Source of the DNA: an uncultured Fretibacterium sp.
Lineage (GTDB): Bacteria; Synergistota; Synergistia; Synergistales; Aminobacteriaceae
Direction of reading: 5' to 3'
Length of the DNA: 64,000 nt
Assembly: GCA_946183145.1 (NCBI GenBank)
Contig: CAMGZM010000011.1
Coordinates: forward strand, 26,043 to 90,042
Shown here: positions 17,665-26,164 of the stretch, in pieces
Position numbering within the stretch: the first letter of the stretch is position 1
Layout: each line of letters starts with the position of its first letter
The notes under the pieces: model-generated
What the model was told of the DNA's origin: nothing
Database searches by the model: none
What the model saw: the letters and a program-made list of their open reading frames with translations, nothing else
Made by a program: the position numbers and the translations under genes

Positions 17665-17738
17665 TTCATGGCGTTAGGGGTCATGCTAGCTCCCTCACCG
17701 CCGCCCCTATTTTATCACAGAAATTTTCCCTTCACGGT

Positions 17739-18977
17739 TTACTTTTTGCTTTTCCTTTTGCTTTCTTTCTTTTCGCGCTTGAGCTCCTGTCTGTCATTTT
17801 CTGCTTTGCGTTTTAGTTTCTCCCTCTCATCGTCAGCATTAAACACAAATTTATACGGCCCGTATTCTTTATTGCGAGCGTCAATATACTTCACATCAAT
17901 GCTAATATCACCGTGCTGTGTCTCAGGCTCAATCATCAGTACAGGATAATGATACTCATTGAAGCCCGTTGATTTGTACTCATCATCATTCACTCTGAAG
18001 AATACTTCTTTGATGCCTTCATACTTGTCAGAAATCACACGGAAAAATATACGTTTGCCCTTCTTCCACATGTCAGCGTAAAGCTCAATGCTCCGTTCAT
18101 GTTCGTGAAGCTCTACGGCATTTCCTGCGGGAGTGTAGATTACTCCGTCCGAGAATGAAGCGATTACCCAGAATACAGCGCACAATAACGCAGCAGCCCC
18201 GATGTCTGACACGAGTCCGATTCTGAACTGATGAGTCCGAATCATCACAGCGCAAACAGGAATCACAGCAGAAAAGAGTCCCGCGAATATCGGAATCATT
18301 CCCGGAAATTTTCTCGCAGCCGCAAGAGTTACGGCGAATATCACGGAGAAAATCATTCCCGTTTTCGGCGTTAATACCTTCCTGAAAATTAACATGGCAA
18401 TATCCCCGTATGACATCGGCGGAATATCTGTATCATCACATTCACTCTTTGCGACTCTCAGAATTTCGGAGTCATAATTATCACGGAATTTTGAGTCCTT
18501 GAGGTAATTCCAGAAACGCAGAACTTCTTTTGAGTCCGGCGAATTTCCCCTTCGCGGGCGTGTGTAACGTGCTAAATATTCTTCCTCGTACTTGTCAAAT
18601 ATCAGGTCAAATATCCCGTTGCGATAAATTTTAACGTCGTTGTTGTTCGCGGACTTTGAGTCAACGCTGAGAGCCGCAAGCCTCGAACACCATCCCGGAG
18701 TCCGTTCCATTCTCTTAATCACACGTGATATTGTTGACTGCCTCCGCCCGGTCAAGAGTGCTATATCATCAGGCGACCATAGAACAATCTCTTCACCGTC
18801 AAATTTTATGTGGCTGTGAGACGGTGCGAGCATGATATATTTTTCCTCTAAATATTCCTGGCGGTCTGAAGAGTCGCCCTGAAAGTTTTTGTAGTCGTCA
18901 ATGTATTCCTTCATGAGCCTGTGAACTTGAAGCCTTGCATTACGGAATTGCTCAAAACGAAATTTCAGCCTGTTCAT
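17739..18977 (-). CDS. Predicted HTH and membrane protein with coiled-coil tail, unknown
   Basis: I do not recognise this 412-residue protein. Residues about 67-95 (WSPDDIALLTGRRQSTISRV) look like a helix-turn-helix. Residues about 205-285 form three hydrophobic segments (FSVIFAVTLAAA, IPIFAGLFSAVIPVCAVMI, AALLCAVFWVIASF). A soluble beta-rich region follows, and the last 30 residues are almost entirely Lys, Arg and Glu, likely a charged coil. A membrane-bound DNA-binding sensor is one reading. ATG 18977 is preceded in frame by a TAG, so no longer N-terminus is possible, and no strong ribosome site is seen. Confidence 0.6.
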   Translation of the reverse strand: MNRLKFRFEQFRNARLQVHRLMKEYIDDYKNFQGDSSDRQEYLEEKYIMLAPSHSHIKFDGEEIVLWSPDDIALLTGRRQSTISRVIKRMERTPGWCSRLAALSVDSKSANNNDVKIYRNGIFDLIFDKYEEEYLARYTRPRRGNSPDSKEVLRFWNYLKDSKFRDNYDSEILRVAKSECDDTDIPPMSYGDIAMLIFRKVLTPKTGMIFSVIFAVTLAAARKFPGMIPIFAGLFSAVIPVCAVMIRTHQFRIGLVSDIGAAALLCAVFWVIASFSDGVIYTPAGNAVELHEHERSIELYADMWKKGKRIFFRVISDKYEGIKEVFFRVNDDEYKSTGFNEYHYPVLMIEPETQHGDISIDVKYIDARNKEYGPYKFVFNADDEREKLKRKAENDRQELKREKKESKRKSKK

Positions 18978-19104
18978 TTGCTAGCGTGAGAGTTTGAAAA
19001 CGGCCATGAATATATGCTCCCTTTTGTGTGAATCAAATGCATTCGATTTTCTTTGCGTGTGTGATTAAGATTAGTGCAATTATACAAGAAAGGGGGTGAA
19101 GAAA

Positions 19105-19272
19105 ATGGGATTGCTCAATGACTTTTTATCCCGCGCAAGTGGACCGATTGCCAGTACGTTCGACAAATATTCGAGAGATCCAAGGCTCAGTGATGAGAAA
19201 AGGCGCGAGCTTCGAGACAAAGCCGACATGTGGAGAAACGGTTTACGCGGCAGGTCGGACTCAGACGACTAA
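19105..19272 (+). CDS. Small 55-residue charged protein, unknown
   Basis: A short ORF begins at ATG 19105, after a strong AGGGGGTG ribosome site (19091-19098), and ends at TAA 19270-19272. The 55-residue product starts MGLLNDFLSRASGPIAS and continues with a charged helix (LSDEKRRELRDKADMW) and an acidic tail. A truncated copy of its beginning lies at 20176, ahead of the duplicated Bax-inhibitor gene. This shows that the ORF belonged to a duplicated unit and supports it being a real gene. Function is unknown. Confidence 0.55.
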   Translation: MGLLNDFLSRASGPIASTFDKYSRDPRLSDEKRRELRDKADMWRNGLRGRSDSDD

Positions 19273-19308
19273 CACATGAATCATCAGCGCAAAAAACGCA
19301 AAAAAAAT

Positions 19309-19334
19309 TCCCCTCGGCACTTTCACCGGGGGGA
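19309..19334. terminator. Bidirectional terminator between small ORF and Bax-inhibitor gene
   Basis: TCCCCTCGG (19309-19317) pairs with CCGGGGGGA (19326-19334). An A-run lies on the left and ATTTCTC on the right. It serves the - strand gene ending at 19350 and perhaps the small + strand ORF. Confidence 0.7.
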
Positions 19335-19349
19335 TTTCTCGTATTCTCT

Positions 19350-20066
19350 TTAGTCTCTTCTCTTCCCGAAAATTTTTATCAGGTACAAGAACAGGTTTAT
19401 GAAGTCAAGATACAACGCAAGCGCGCCGATTACCGCAACTTTTCCGACTGACTCATCGTCATTAATGCCGGAACTTTCAGCGATAGATTTTATTTTCGCG
19501 GTGTCGTAAGCAGTCAATCCCATGAAGATTATTACGCCCATAACGCTTATCACAGTTTCAGTCGCTGTTGAGCCTACGAACATGTTAATCACCATCGCGA
19601 TAATCAGCCCCCAGAGTCCCATGTGCAGGAAACTTCCCCATGACGTAATATCACGCTTCGTGTACATAGCATACACGCTCATTGCCCCGAACATTCCCGC
19701 CGTCGACAAAAACGCCGTGTATACGCTTTCCTGCGTGTAAACCAGAAGCACAACTGAAATCGTTATCCCGTTAAGTATGCTGTAGAGTCCGAATAGCAAG
19801 AGTGATGTTGTAGCGTCATGTTTTGCGATTGTCGCGCTAAGGTAAAACACGAGTCCTAACTCCGCGATTGCCGCAATGATTAACGGAGCGCGTGAGCCGT
19901 AGAAGAATCGTATCATTGATGGGGTTGCGACTGTGAGCCACGCTGTTAATGACGTGAGAATGAGTCCTAACGCCATATACTGATAGACTTTTCGGAAAAG
20001 TGTATTGACCGATTCAACGCTTCCGACTCCAACCGCGTAAGGTGTATAGCCGTCGTATTGTGCCAT
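19350..20066 (-). CDS. Bax inhibitor-1 / YccA-family membrane protein
   Basis: This 238-residue protein has seven predicted membrane helices. It carries the family-type features QYMALGLILTSLTAW near the start, LYSILNGITIS in the middle and LTAYDTAKIKSIAE before the last helix. It ends with LYLDFINLFLYLIKIFGKR, a hallmark of bacterial BI-1 proteins. These are inner-membrane proteins linked to calcium or proton leak and to modulation of FtsH-type proteolysis. It is the intact copy of a tandem duplication; the second copy (20267..20989) is interrupted. It is transcribed divergently from the region leading to greA. Confidence 0.88.
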   Translation of the reverse strand: MAQYDGYTPYAVGVGSVESVNTLFRKVYQYMALGLILTSLTAWLTVATPSMIRFFYGSRAPLIIAAIAELGLVFYLSATIAKHDATTSLLLFGLYSILNGITISVVLLVYTQESVYTAFLSTAGMFGAMSVYAMYTKRDITSWGSFLHMGLWGLIIAMVINMFVGSTATETVISVMGVIIFMGLTAYDTAKIKSIAESSGINDDESVGKVAVIGALALYLDFINLFLYLIKIFGKRRD

Positions 20067-20175
20067 AATATAATCTCCCTTTCGTGTGAAATAATACGGC
20101 TGTATTTTAGCAAGAAATATGAAATTTTAATGTGAATGTGAAAAATTATGCCAACAAAAAAAGGAGATGAGAAAA

Positions 20176-20196
20176 ATGGGAGTCAGTGATTTTTGA
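20176..20196 (+). pseudogene. Remnant of the duplicated small ORF
   Basis: An AAGGAGATG ribosome-site-like stretch is followed by ATG GGA GTC AGT GAT TTT TGA. It matches the start of the 55-residue ORF at 19105 (Met-Gly-x-x-x-Asp-Phe) but stops at once, and the rest of the gene has been deleted. Confidence 0.5.
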
Positions 20197-20227
20197 AACG
20201 CGGCGCATCGCAAAAACGCAACAAAAA

Positions 20228-20253
20228 TCCCCTCGAAATTTTCACAGGGGGGA
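20228..20253. terminator. Terminator of the second BI-1 copy
   Basis: TCCCCTCG (20228-20235) pairs with CAGGGGGGA, flanked by AAAAA and TTTCTC. It is the duplicated counterpart of the hairpin at 19309. Confidence 0.6.
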
Positions 20254-20266
20254 TTTCTCATATTCT

Positions 20267-20989
20267 CTAGTCCTTTTTCTTCCAGAACAAGCGTATTAAG
20301 TACAGGAACAGCAGGTACAAGAACAGGTTGATGAAATCCAGATACAGCCCAAGCGCACCCGTAACCGCAACTTCCCCGGCAGCCTCATCATTATTCATGT
20401 CTGAATCTTCAGCAAGCGATTTTATTTTCGCGGCATCATACGCCGTCAAGACCGTGAATATTATTATGCCTATCACGCTTATCACAGTTACAGTTGCCGA
20501 TGACCCTACGAACATATTAATCACCATCGCGATAATCAGTTCTCAGAGTCCCATAAGCAAGAAACTTCCCCGTGTCGTAATGTCGCGCTTAGTGTACATA
20601 GCATACACGCTCATTGTCACGAACATTCCCGCCGTCGGCAAAAACTCTGTATATACACTCTCCTCTGTGGAAAACAGAAGAAACACCGAACATGTTATGC
20701 CGTTGAGTATGCTGTAGATTACGAAAAGCAAGAGTGATGTTGACGCTGAATATTTTGCGATTGTCGAGCTGATGTAAAAAACGAATCCAATTTCTACGAT
20801 TGCAACAATGATTAACGGAGTAAGTGAACTCTCAAACATTCTTAACATTGTCGGGCTTGATGCTATGAGCCATGCTGTTATCGACGTGAGAACTAATCCG
20901 AGTGCCATATACTGATAAACTTTGCGGAAGAGTGCATTAACCGCTTCGACTCCTGCGGCGTAAGGTGTACAGCTGTCGTATTGTGCCAT
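20267..20989 (-). pseudogene. Second BI-1 family copy with an in-frame TGA
   Basis: The copy begins at ATG 20989 (MAQYDSCTPYAAGVEAVNAL, matching MAQYDGYTPY in copy A). It runs in one frame to the C-terminal NLFLYL...LFWKKKD. The codon at 20543-20545 is TGA where copy A has TGG in the segment Met-Gly-Leu-Trp-Gly-Leu-Ile-Ile. The frame continues unchanged on both sides, so one base change splits the gene into 149-residue and about 92-residue parts. The last helix also has a short internal duplication (LYLLFLYLI). Many nearby genes end with TGA, so recoding to Trp is unlikely. Truncated expression remains possible. Confidence 0.8.
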
Positions 20990-21071
20990 TAGTAATTGCC
21001 GCCTTTCGTGTAAAATAATGCCGCTGTATTTTAGCAAACAATATGAAAATCTAATGTGAAGGTGATAAATC

Positions 21072-21578
21072 ATGCCCGTGAAAAAAAATGATGTTCACGA
21101 AATGACAAGAAGCGGTTACGAAAGACTGTCAGAAGAATTGACTCACATGCGCACAGTGAGAAGGCTTGAAGTCGCAAAACAGTTAGAGGAAGCGCGAGCA
21201 TTCGGAGATTTGAGCGAGAACGCAGAATACGCAGCCGCAAAAGAGGAGCAGGCAAAACTTGAGGACAGGATACACGATCTTGAAGAGACACTCAGCAAAG
21301 TAACAGTAATCGATGAAGACAAACTTGACACGACAAAGGCAGGAGTCGGGCTCAAAGTAACAATCAAAGACATCGACAACGCCGGGAAACTTTACACGTA
21401 CGAAATTGTAGGCTCAGAGGAATTATCCGGCGCGGCGTTTTCAGCGTCAGGCATTCAGAGAATCTCACAGAAGAGTCCCGTAGGCCAGGCAGTGAGCGGC
21501 CATGTTGTAGGCGATGAAGTTATCGTGAAGATACCCAGAGGAACACGGAGACTCAGAATCGCGGCGATCGAGAAATGA
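21072..21578 (+). CDS. greA: Transcription elongation factor GreA
   Basis: This 168-residue protein is close to the usual 158-165. It has the N-terminal coiled coil with the catalytic acidic tip (RAFGDLSENAEYAAAKEEQ). The C-terminal globular domain has SPVGQAVSGHVVGDEV and IPRGTRRLRI. GreA rescues backtracked RNA polymerase by stimulating transcript cleavage. Its stop overlaps the start of the epimerase gene as ATGATGA. Confidence 0.95.
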   Translation: MPVKKNDVHEMTRSGYERLSEELTHMRTVRRLEVAKQLEEARAFGDLSENAEYAAAKEEQAKLEDRIHDLEETLSKVTVIDEDKLDTTKAGVGLKVTIKDIDNAGKLYTYEIVGSEELSGAAFSASGIQRISQKSPVGQAVSGHVVGDEVIVKIPRGTRRLRIAAIEK

Positions 21579-22552
21579 TGAATTACCCCGAAATTTTGCC
21601 TCATGTTGACGGCCAATATCACTGGCTTGTTACAGGAGCAGGAGGCTTTATCGGCTCGCACCTCACAGAAGCATTGCTCTCAATCGGGCAGAAAGTTACG
21701 GGACTCGACAACTTCAGCACAGGTTACCGCCATAATATCGACATGGCCGTGAAAGCGTCAGGACACCCGGAAAATTTTTCGTTTACAGAAGGAAGCATCA
21801 ATGACTCCGAAATCTGCAATCGAGTCATGAACGGCATCGATTACGTTCTTCATCATGCGGCGTTCGTGTCAGTTCCGGCTTCAATGAGAGACCCCGCGAA
21901 ATGTTTTGCTGATAACGCTTCAGGTTTCGTGAATATTCTTGAGGCCGCGAGGATTAACGGAGTCCGAAAAGTAGTATATGCCACGTCAAGCGCGGTTTAC
22001 GGTGATGACGATACAATACCAAACGTTGAAACGTCAACCGGAAAACCTTTATCCCCTTATGCCCTGACGAAATACATTAACGAAATGTGCGCTGAATTTT
22101 ACACGAGGGTTTACGGACTCGAATGCACAGGCCTGCGTTACTTCAATGTGTTCGGAGTGAGGCAGGATCCTAAAGGCGCATACGCTGCTGTGATTCCGAA
22201 ATGGATTGACGCTGTAAAGGCCGGAAATATTCCCGTGATATATGGCGACGGCAAGCAGTCAAGAGATTTCTGCGCTGTTCAGAATGTCGTGAAGGCTAAT
22301 GTTCTCGCGGCAATGAATCCTGACTCAAGCGGCAAAGTCTTCAACATAGGCTGCGGAGTTGAGACAACGTTAAATGAATTGCTTGCGGAAATTTACGCGG
22401 TATTTTCCCCCGGCCATGAAGTGAAAGCAGTATATGAGCCTCCACGTGAGGGTGATATTCTTCACTCGTCAGCATCAATAGAATATGCGCGTGAGATTCT
22501 GAAGTATGAACCTTGCATGTATCTTTCTGACGGACTGGAGGCCATGAAATGA
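21575..22552 (+). CDS. NAD-dependent sugar-nucleotide epimerase (WbpP/TviC-like)
   Basis: This 325-residue short-chain dehydrogenase of the extended type has the NAD motif VTGAGGFIGSHL, the catalytic serine in YATSSAVYGDD and the YALTK catalytic pair. The sequence FVSVPASMRDP and LRYFNVFGVRQDP point to the UDP-GlcNAc 4-epimerase (WbpP/TviC) group rather than GalE proper. It would supply UDP-GalNAc-type sugars for surface glycans. It is coupled by 4-base overlaps to greA upstream and hemB downstream, although the three functions are unrelated. Confidence 0.82.
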   Translation: MMNYPEILPHVDGQYHWLVTGAGGFIGSHLTEALLSIGQKVTGLDNFSTGYRHNIDMAVKASGHPENFSFTEGSINDSEICNRVMNGIDYVLHHAAFVSVPASMRDPAKCFADNASGFVNILEAARINGVRKVVYATSSAVYGDDDTIPNVETSTGKPLSPYALTKYINEMCAEFYTRVYGLECTGLRYFNVFGVRQDPKGAYAAVIPKWIDAVKAGNIPVIYGDGKQSRDFCAVQNVVKANVLAAMNPDSSGKVFNIGCGVETTLNELLAEIYAVFSPGHEVKAVYEPPREGDILHSSASIEYAREILKYEPCMYLSDGLEAMK

Positions 22553-23523
22553 TCATACGTCCCAGAAGGCTGCGAGTCTCTCAGGCAATACGCGACATGA
22601 CCAGCGAGACTCGTTTGTCGCCCTCAATGCTGGTTTACCCTGTGTTTGTCCGTGAAGGCAAGAATATCATTGAGGACATTCCCGCGATGCCCGGCCAGAA
22701 ACGTTACAGCCCCGACAAGCTGCCCGCAATACTTGAACGCGCTGTTAATGCGAAAATCGGAGGCGTTCTGCTTTTCGGAATCCCTGAACACAAAGATGAA
22801 ACAGGCTCTTCTGCCTGGCGTGAAGACGGCGTAATTCAGACGGCAATACGTACCGCGAAGAAAGAATTTCCCGAATTGACTCTAATCGGCGATGTGTGTT
22901 TGTGCGAATATACATCACACGGTCATTGCGGACTCCTCAAGGGTCATAATGTCGACAATGACTCAACCCTTGAAATTTTGTCGCGTGTTGCTGTCTCACA
23001 GGCTCAGGAGGGAGCGGATATTGTTGCGCCTTCCGACATGATGGACGGACATACGCAGGCGATTCGTGAAGCTCTTGATGACGCGGGAATGACTGACACG
23101 CTGATTATGTCTTACGCCGTGAAGTATGCGAGCGCGTTTTACGGGCCGTTCCGTGAGGCTGCCGGTTCTGCTCCGTCATTCGGAAATCGCAAAACGTACC
23201 AGATGAATCCCCGCAACGTTCGCGAGGCCGTGAAAGAAGCATTGCTTGACGCTCAAGAAGGCTCAGACATCATCATAGTGAAGCCGGGACTGCCGTATCT
23301 TGATGTGCTGAAGACCGTAAAATCTTCCGTGAATATCCCGGTCGCGTCTTACTGTGTGAGCGGTGAATACTCAATGATGAAAGCCGCGTGCGCTAACGGC
23401 TGGCTCAATGAGAAGAATATCGCTTGCGAGTCTGCGATATGCCTTGCGAGGGCCGGGGCGGATATTATTATCACGTATTACGCTTTAGAGCTTGCTGAAT
23501 GGATGCTTGAAGGCTCTCTGTAA
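22549..23523 (+). CDS. hemB: Delta-aminolevulinic acid dehydratase HemB
   Basis: This 324-residue porphobilinogen synthase has both active-site lysines (in YAVKYASAFYGPF and IIVKPGLPYLD) and the cysteine-rich metal site DVCLCEYTSHGHCG, which marks a zinc-dependent enzyme. It condenses two 5-aminolevulinate molecules in tetrapyrrole synthesis. It is the last gene of the greA operon and is followed by a strong hairpin. Confidence 0.95.
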   Translation: MIIRPRRLRVSQAIRDMTSETRLSPSMLVYPVFVREGKNIIEDIPAMPGQKRYSPDKLPAILERAVNAKIGGVLLFGIPEHKDETGSSAWREDGVIQTAIRTAKKEFPELTLIGDVCLCEYTSHGHCGLLKGHNVDNDSTLEILSRVAVSQAQEGADIVAPSDMMDGHTQAIREALDDAGMTDTLIMSYAVKYASAFYGPFREAAGSAPSFGNRKTYQMNPRNVREAVKEALLDAQEGSDIIIVKPGLPYLDVLKTVKSSVNIPVASYCVSGEYSMMKAACANGWLNEKNIACESAICLARAGADIIITYYALELAEWMLEGSL

Positions 23524-23532
23524 AAACAATAA

Positions 23533-23566
23533 GCGGCTAGTGCTGACTCCTTTCAACGCTAACCGC
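23533..23566. terminator. Bidirectional terminator between hemB and flagellin
   Basis: GCGGCTAGTGCTG (23533-23545) pairs with CAACGCTAACCGC (23554-23566) with two mismatches. An A-rich left flank and CACTTTTCACTTTTC on the right serve both strands. Confidence 0.7.
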
Positions 23567-23586
23567 AATTCACTTTTCACTTTTCA

Positions 23587-25383
23587 CTAAAGATTTAACG
23601 CCCTCATTACTGACTGTGCGCTTTGATTTGCCTGTGAAAGCATAGAGTTCCCCGCGTTGCTGAGAATTTGCAGCTTCACGAAGTCCATATACTCAAGTGC
23701 CATGTCCGCATCTTTGAGTCTGCTCTCTGATTCCTGTAAGTGAAGACTCGTATTTGTGAGGCTGTTTGTGTTGTACTCAAGCTCATTCTGATACGTTCCG
23801 AGCTTTGAACGCTGTACGCTGACTTTGTGAATTGCCGCGTCAAGTATGCTGATTGATCTTGAGGCGTTCTCCCTTGTCGTAACATCTACTGCGTCAATGC
23901 CTAGTGATGCGCTTCTCATGTCGGCAATGTTTATGTATATGTCCTCGCCCCGTCCCTGTCCTATCTGGAATGCCGTGCTTCTGTCCTGCACGTGAAGTGT
24001 TGTCTCATATACACTGTCTTCACTGCTCATTACGTAGCGTTTTGAGTTTTCAGCCCACGAAACTTTTACGTTCGCCATCCTGTCAAACTCTATATTTGCG
24101 TTCGGGTGAATCGCTCCCGTTATCACATTTCCGTCTGTAGGCGCATTCTTCACGAGTGCTTTTCCCGTGTGAGCGTCATAAACTGATGCCGTGAATGTAT
24201 TTTCTTCAGCGTTCTGAATCGTGTTGAGACCGAGCTTGTGAATCAAGTCCTCATTGTCGGAGCTGAATGTGAGTTCCCCGGCTTTTCCGGCTACTGCGCT
24301 GCGGATTACGAACGATCCCATTTTTGCGTGGACAGGAGTCTTTATCGGCTTGGGATTCCCGTCATCATCAAGAATCAATTTTCCGTCATTGTCGCGCTCA
24401 TACGTAACTTCTTCGAGGTCATTATAGTTAGTGAGCTGAGGATTTTCCGTTGAGGCTGATTCGGAAGTTGACGGTGTTCCGTCTGAAATTGTGCAGAAAT
24501 TGTCCCTGTTGTCGACATATTGAGATTGTCCGAGATCGTCGGCTATTGCGTCGTTGATTTTCCGCCGGACATCGTAAACTGTATCTCCTCCGTAAACTAC
24601 AATGCTTGCGGTTTTTCCGTCGCCCTGCGTTATTCGTATAGTCTGAGGCTCTGTGAAGTATGATACTCCGCTTGCGTTCGTGAAGGATTTTATTTTCTCA
24701 AGAGTCGCGGGGTGTAATTTTTTCTCGGCGACAAGTTTTGTTTCGTTTGTGCCGGAAACTTCTGCTTCTTTGATCTCTTCTTCAAGGACTTCAAGCTCTA
24801 TTATGTTGGTTTTCTGAACTTGGCCCTGCCCGGCTTTTGCGCGGACTTCTATTCTGTAGTTTCCTTCTGTGAGTTTCTTTTGCCCGTAATTGTCCGTTGC
24901 TGTGATTGCTCCTGTAACTTGCAGCTTTGTTGATGCTTTGTCGGAAGTCCATTGAGCTGTCGAGCTTCCGTCAAGGAGTCTTTTTCCGTTGAATGTAGTG
25001 CTTGCCGCCGCGCTGTCGATTCCTTTTCGGAGTTCGTCAATTTCCGCCTGAAGATAGCTTCTGTCCTGAGCCGTGAGAGAATCATTCGCCGCCTGAATAG
25101 AAAGCTCCCTCATTCTCTGAAGAACCGAGTTCATTTGACTCAGTCCTCCTTCTGCCGTCTGGAGCATTGATATACCGTCCTGTGAATTTCGTATTGCCCG
25201 GTCGACTCCCGCAACTTGTGCCGACATTGCCAGCCCCATCGCGAAACCCGCCGCATCATCAACAGCCATCGCCGCTTTAAGGCCTGTGGACAAAGCCCGG
25301 GAAGTTTTCTCGATTGCCTTGTTCGTGGCGTTAAGGGCGTTGTATGTCATGCTGATGGTGTTAGCTGTGTTCCCTATCATCAT
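23587..25383 (-). CDS. Flagellin
   Basis: This 598-residue protein has conserved flagellin ends. The N-terminal D0/D1 region contains LSTGLKAAMAVDDAAGFAMG, SQDGISMLQTAEGGLSQMNS and VLQRMRELSIQAANDSL. The C-terminus contains LGTYQNELEYNTNSLTN and LSQANQSAQSVMRALN. The central 300 or so residues are a variable, surface-exposed domain. The start is one of two adjacent ATGs (25383 or 25380), about 12 bases after AGGAGG. No other flagellar gene is in the window, so the rest of the machinery must be elsewhere. The convergent neighbour is hemB; upstream and divergent lies the FtsZ-like locus. Confidence 0.93.
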   Translation of the reverse strand: MMIGNTANTISMTYNALNATNKAIEKTSRALSTGLKAAMAVDDAAGFAMGLAMSAQVAGVDRAIRNSQDGISMLQTAEGGLSQMNSVLQRMRELSIQAANDSLTAQDRSYLQAEIDELRKGIDSAAASTTFNGKRLLDGSSTAQWTSDKASTKLQVTGAITATDNYGQKKLTEGNYRIEVRAKAGQGQVQKTNIIELEVLEEEIKEAEVSGTNETKLVAEKKLHPATLEKIKSFTNASGVSYFTEPQTIRITQGDGKTASIVVYGGDTVYDVRRKINDAIADDLGQSQYVDNRDNFCTISDGTPSTSESASTENPQLTNYNDLEEVTYERDNDGKLILDDDGNPKPIKTPVHAKMGSFVIRSAVAGKAGELTFSSDNEDLIHKLGLNTIQNAEENTFTASVYDAHTGKALVKNAPTDGNVITGAIHPNANIEFDRMANVKVSWAENSKRYVMSSEDSVYETTLHVQDRSTAFQIGQGRGEDIYINIADMRSASLGIDAVDVTTRENASRSISILDAAIHKVSVQRSKLGTYQNELEYNTNSLTNTSLHLQESESRLKDADMALEYMDFVKLQILSNAGNSMLSQANQSAQSVMRALNL

Positions 25384-25437
25384 GATAAATTTCTGCCTCC
25401 TGCTGAAAAGTTATAGCTCCGTTTTGAGTTTCGGTTT

Positions 25438-25467
25438 ATATCGCGAAAATTTTTACTGCACCTTAAA
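25438..25467 (-). promoter_or_regulatory. Weak candidate sigma-28-type promoter of flagellin
   Basis: On the - strand, TTTAAG (25467-25462) is followed 16 bases later by CGCGATAT (25445-25438). The second element shares CGATA with the flagellar sigma-28 -10 element GCCGATAA. Position and partial match fit a flagellin promoter, but the match is incomplete. Confidence 0.3.
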
Positions 25468-25520
25468 CTTGCATGTTTGCGCCGTATCATTGCCGTAAAA
25501 ATTCAGGAGGATAAAGCGCA

Positions 25521-26162
25521 ATGGATGACTTAGCAATTATAGACATGGCCGCGAATGAATCGAATCCAAACTTGAGTCTCATGGATAAAAATATCATTCT
25601 CATAACGGGTATAACGGAAGCAAATATCAACTCAGCAATCAGAGCCGCAGAGTCATCAACATCATCTGAAAATGTAACTGTCGGAATCATAGCAGGCAAT
25701 ATCAATCCGCTGAACAAAAACATGAAAAGGCTTTCAGAACTTGCAGACGCGGTAATAATTTCGCGGGGAAATTTTGAGGACTCTTCACGGATAATCACGG
25801 AAGCAATTTCAGACATCATCACAAAATTCGGGTTCGTTAATCTCGATATTGAGGACGTAAAAGAGATTTTCAGGGACGCAGGAACGGTATATTACGGTGC
25901 AGGTACGGCTAAATCTGCGGGAGTCGCAGCCCTCAAAGCCTCCGAAATGTGCGGGGACATAACGAACGCAAAAGGATTCCTACTCAGCATAATATCAGGT
26001 GCGGAATTTCCTTTAAGCGAAATGACAGAAGCAGCACACGTTATCGAGGGCAATGCAGACCCGGACGCGCAAATAATCTGGGGACATGTGATTGATGAGA
26101 ATATGAGCGGGAATGTTAGAGTGTCAGTTTTCGCGGCCATGAATGACAAAGTGAGGCCGTAA
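25521..26162 (+). CDS. FtsZ C-terminal-domain-like protein without a GTPase domain
   Basis: By hand alignment, this 213-residue protein follows FtsZ from strand S4 onward. ILITGITEANINSAI stands where FtsZ has its GGGTGTG loop, followed by VTVGIIAGN (FtsZ-like TVAVVTKPF). From residue 91 the match is clear: ITEAISDIITKFGFVNLDIEDV corresponds to FtsZ H7, T7 loop and H8, with Asn107, Asp109 and Asp112 in the N-x-D-x-x-D pattern. NAKGFLLSIISG and IIWGHVIDENMSGNVRVSVFAA follow the C-terminal FtsZ sheet. The GTP-binding half is missing, so it should not bind GTP alone. An AGGAGG site precedes the ATG. The next gene, 2 bases on, is a related fusion. The role is unknown. Confidence 0.72.
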   Translation: MDDLAIIDMAANESNPNLSLMDKNIILITGITEANINSAIRAAESSTSSENVTVGIIAGNINPLNKNMKRLSELADAVIISRGNFEDSSRIITEAISDIITKFGFVNLDIEDVKEIFRDAGTVYYGAGTAKSAGVAALKASEMCGDITNAKGFLLSIISGAEFPLSEMTEAAHVIEGNADPDAQIIWGHVIDENMSGNVRVSVFAAMNDKVRP

Positions 26163-26164
26163 AT

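Larger units (their letters stand above)
19091..21073. repeat. Tandem duplication of small ORF + BI-1 gene + greA upstream region
   Basis: Copy A covers about 19091-20153 and copy B about 20154-21073. Both contain, in order, the start of the small ORF, a terminator, a BI-1 gene on the - strand and its upstream region. The upstream regions match closely, including GCTGTATTTTAGCAA in both, and both end in ATGCC. In copy B that ATGCC is the start of greA. In copy A the same ATGCC (20149-20153) is a leftover of greA fused to the next unit. Copy B has lost most of the small ORF. Confidence 0.75.

Noticed and set aside
17653-17949. Hydrophobic 98-residue ORF on the + strand
   Set aside because: Its Phe/Leu/Ser-rich sequence is the antisense of the Lys/Glu-rich tail of the - strand gene at 17739; no independent ribosome site supports it.
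20543-20545. TGA codon read as tryptophan (alternative genetic code)
   Set aside because: Many intact genes here end with TGA, for example modB, modC and the epimerase, and only one gene shows TGA in place of TGG. Nonsense mutation is simpler.
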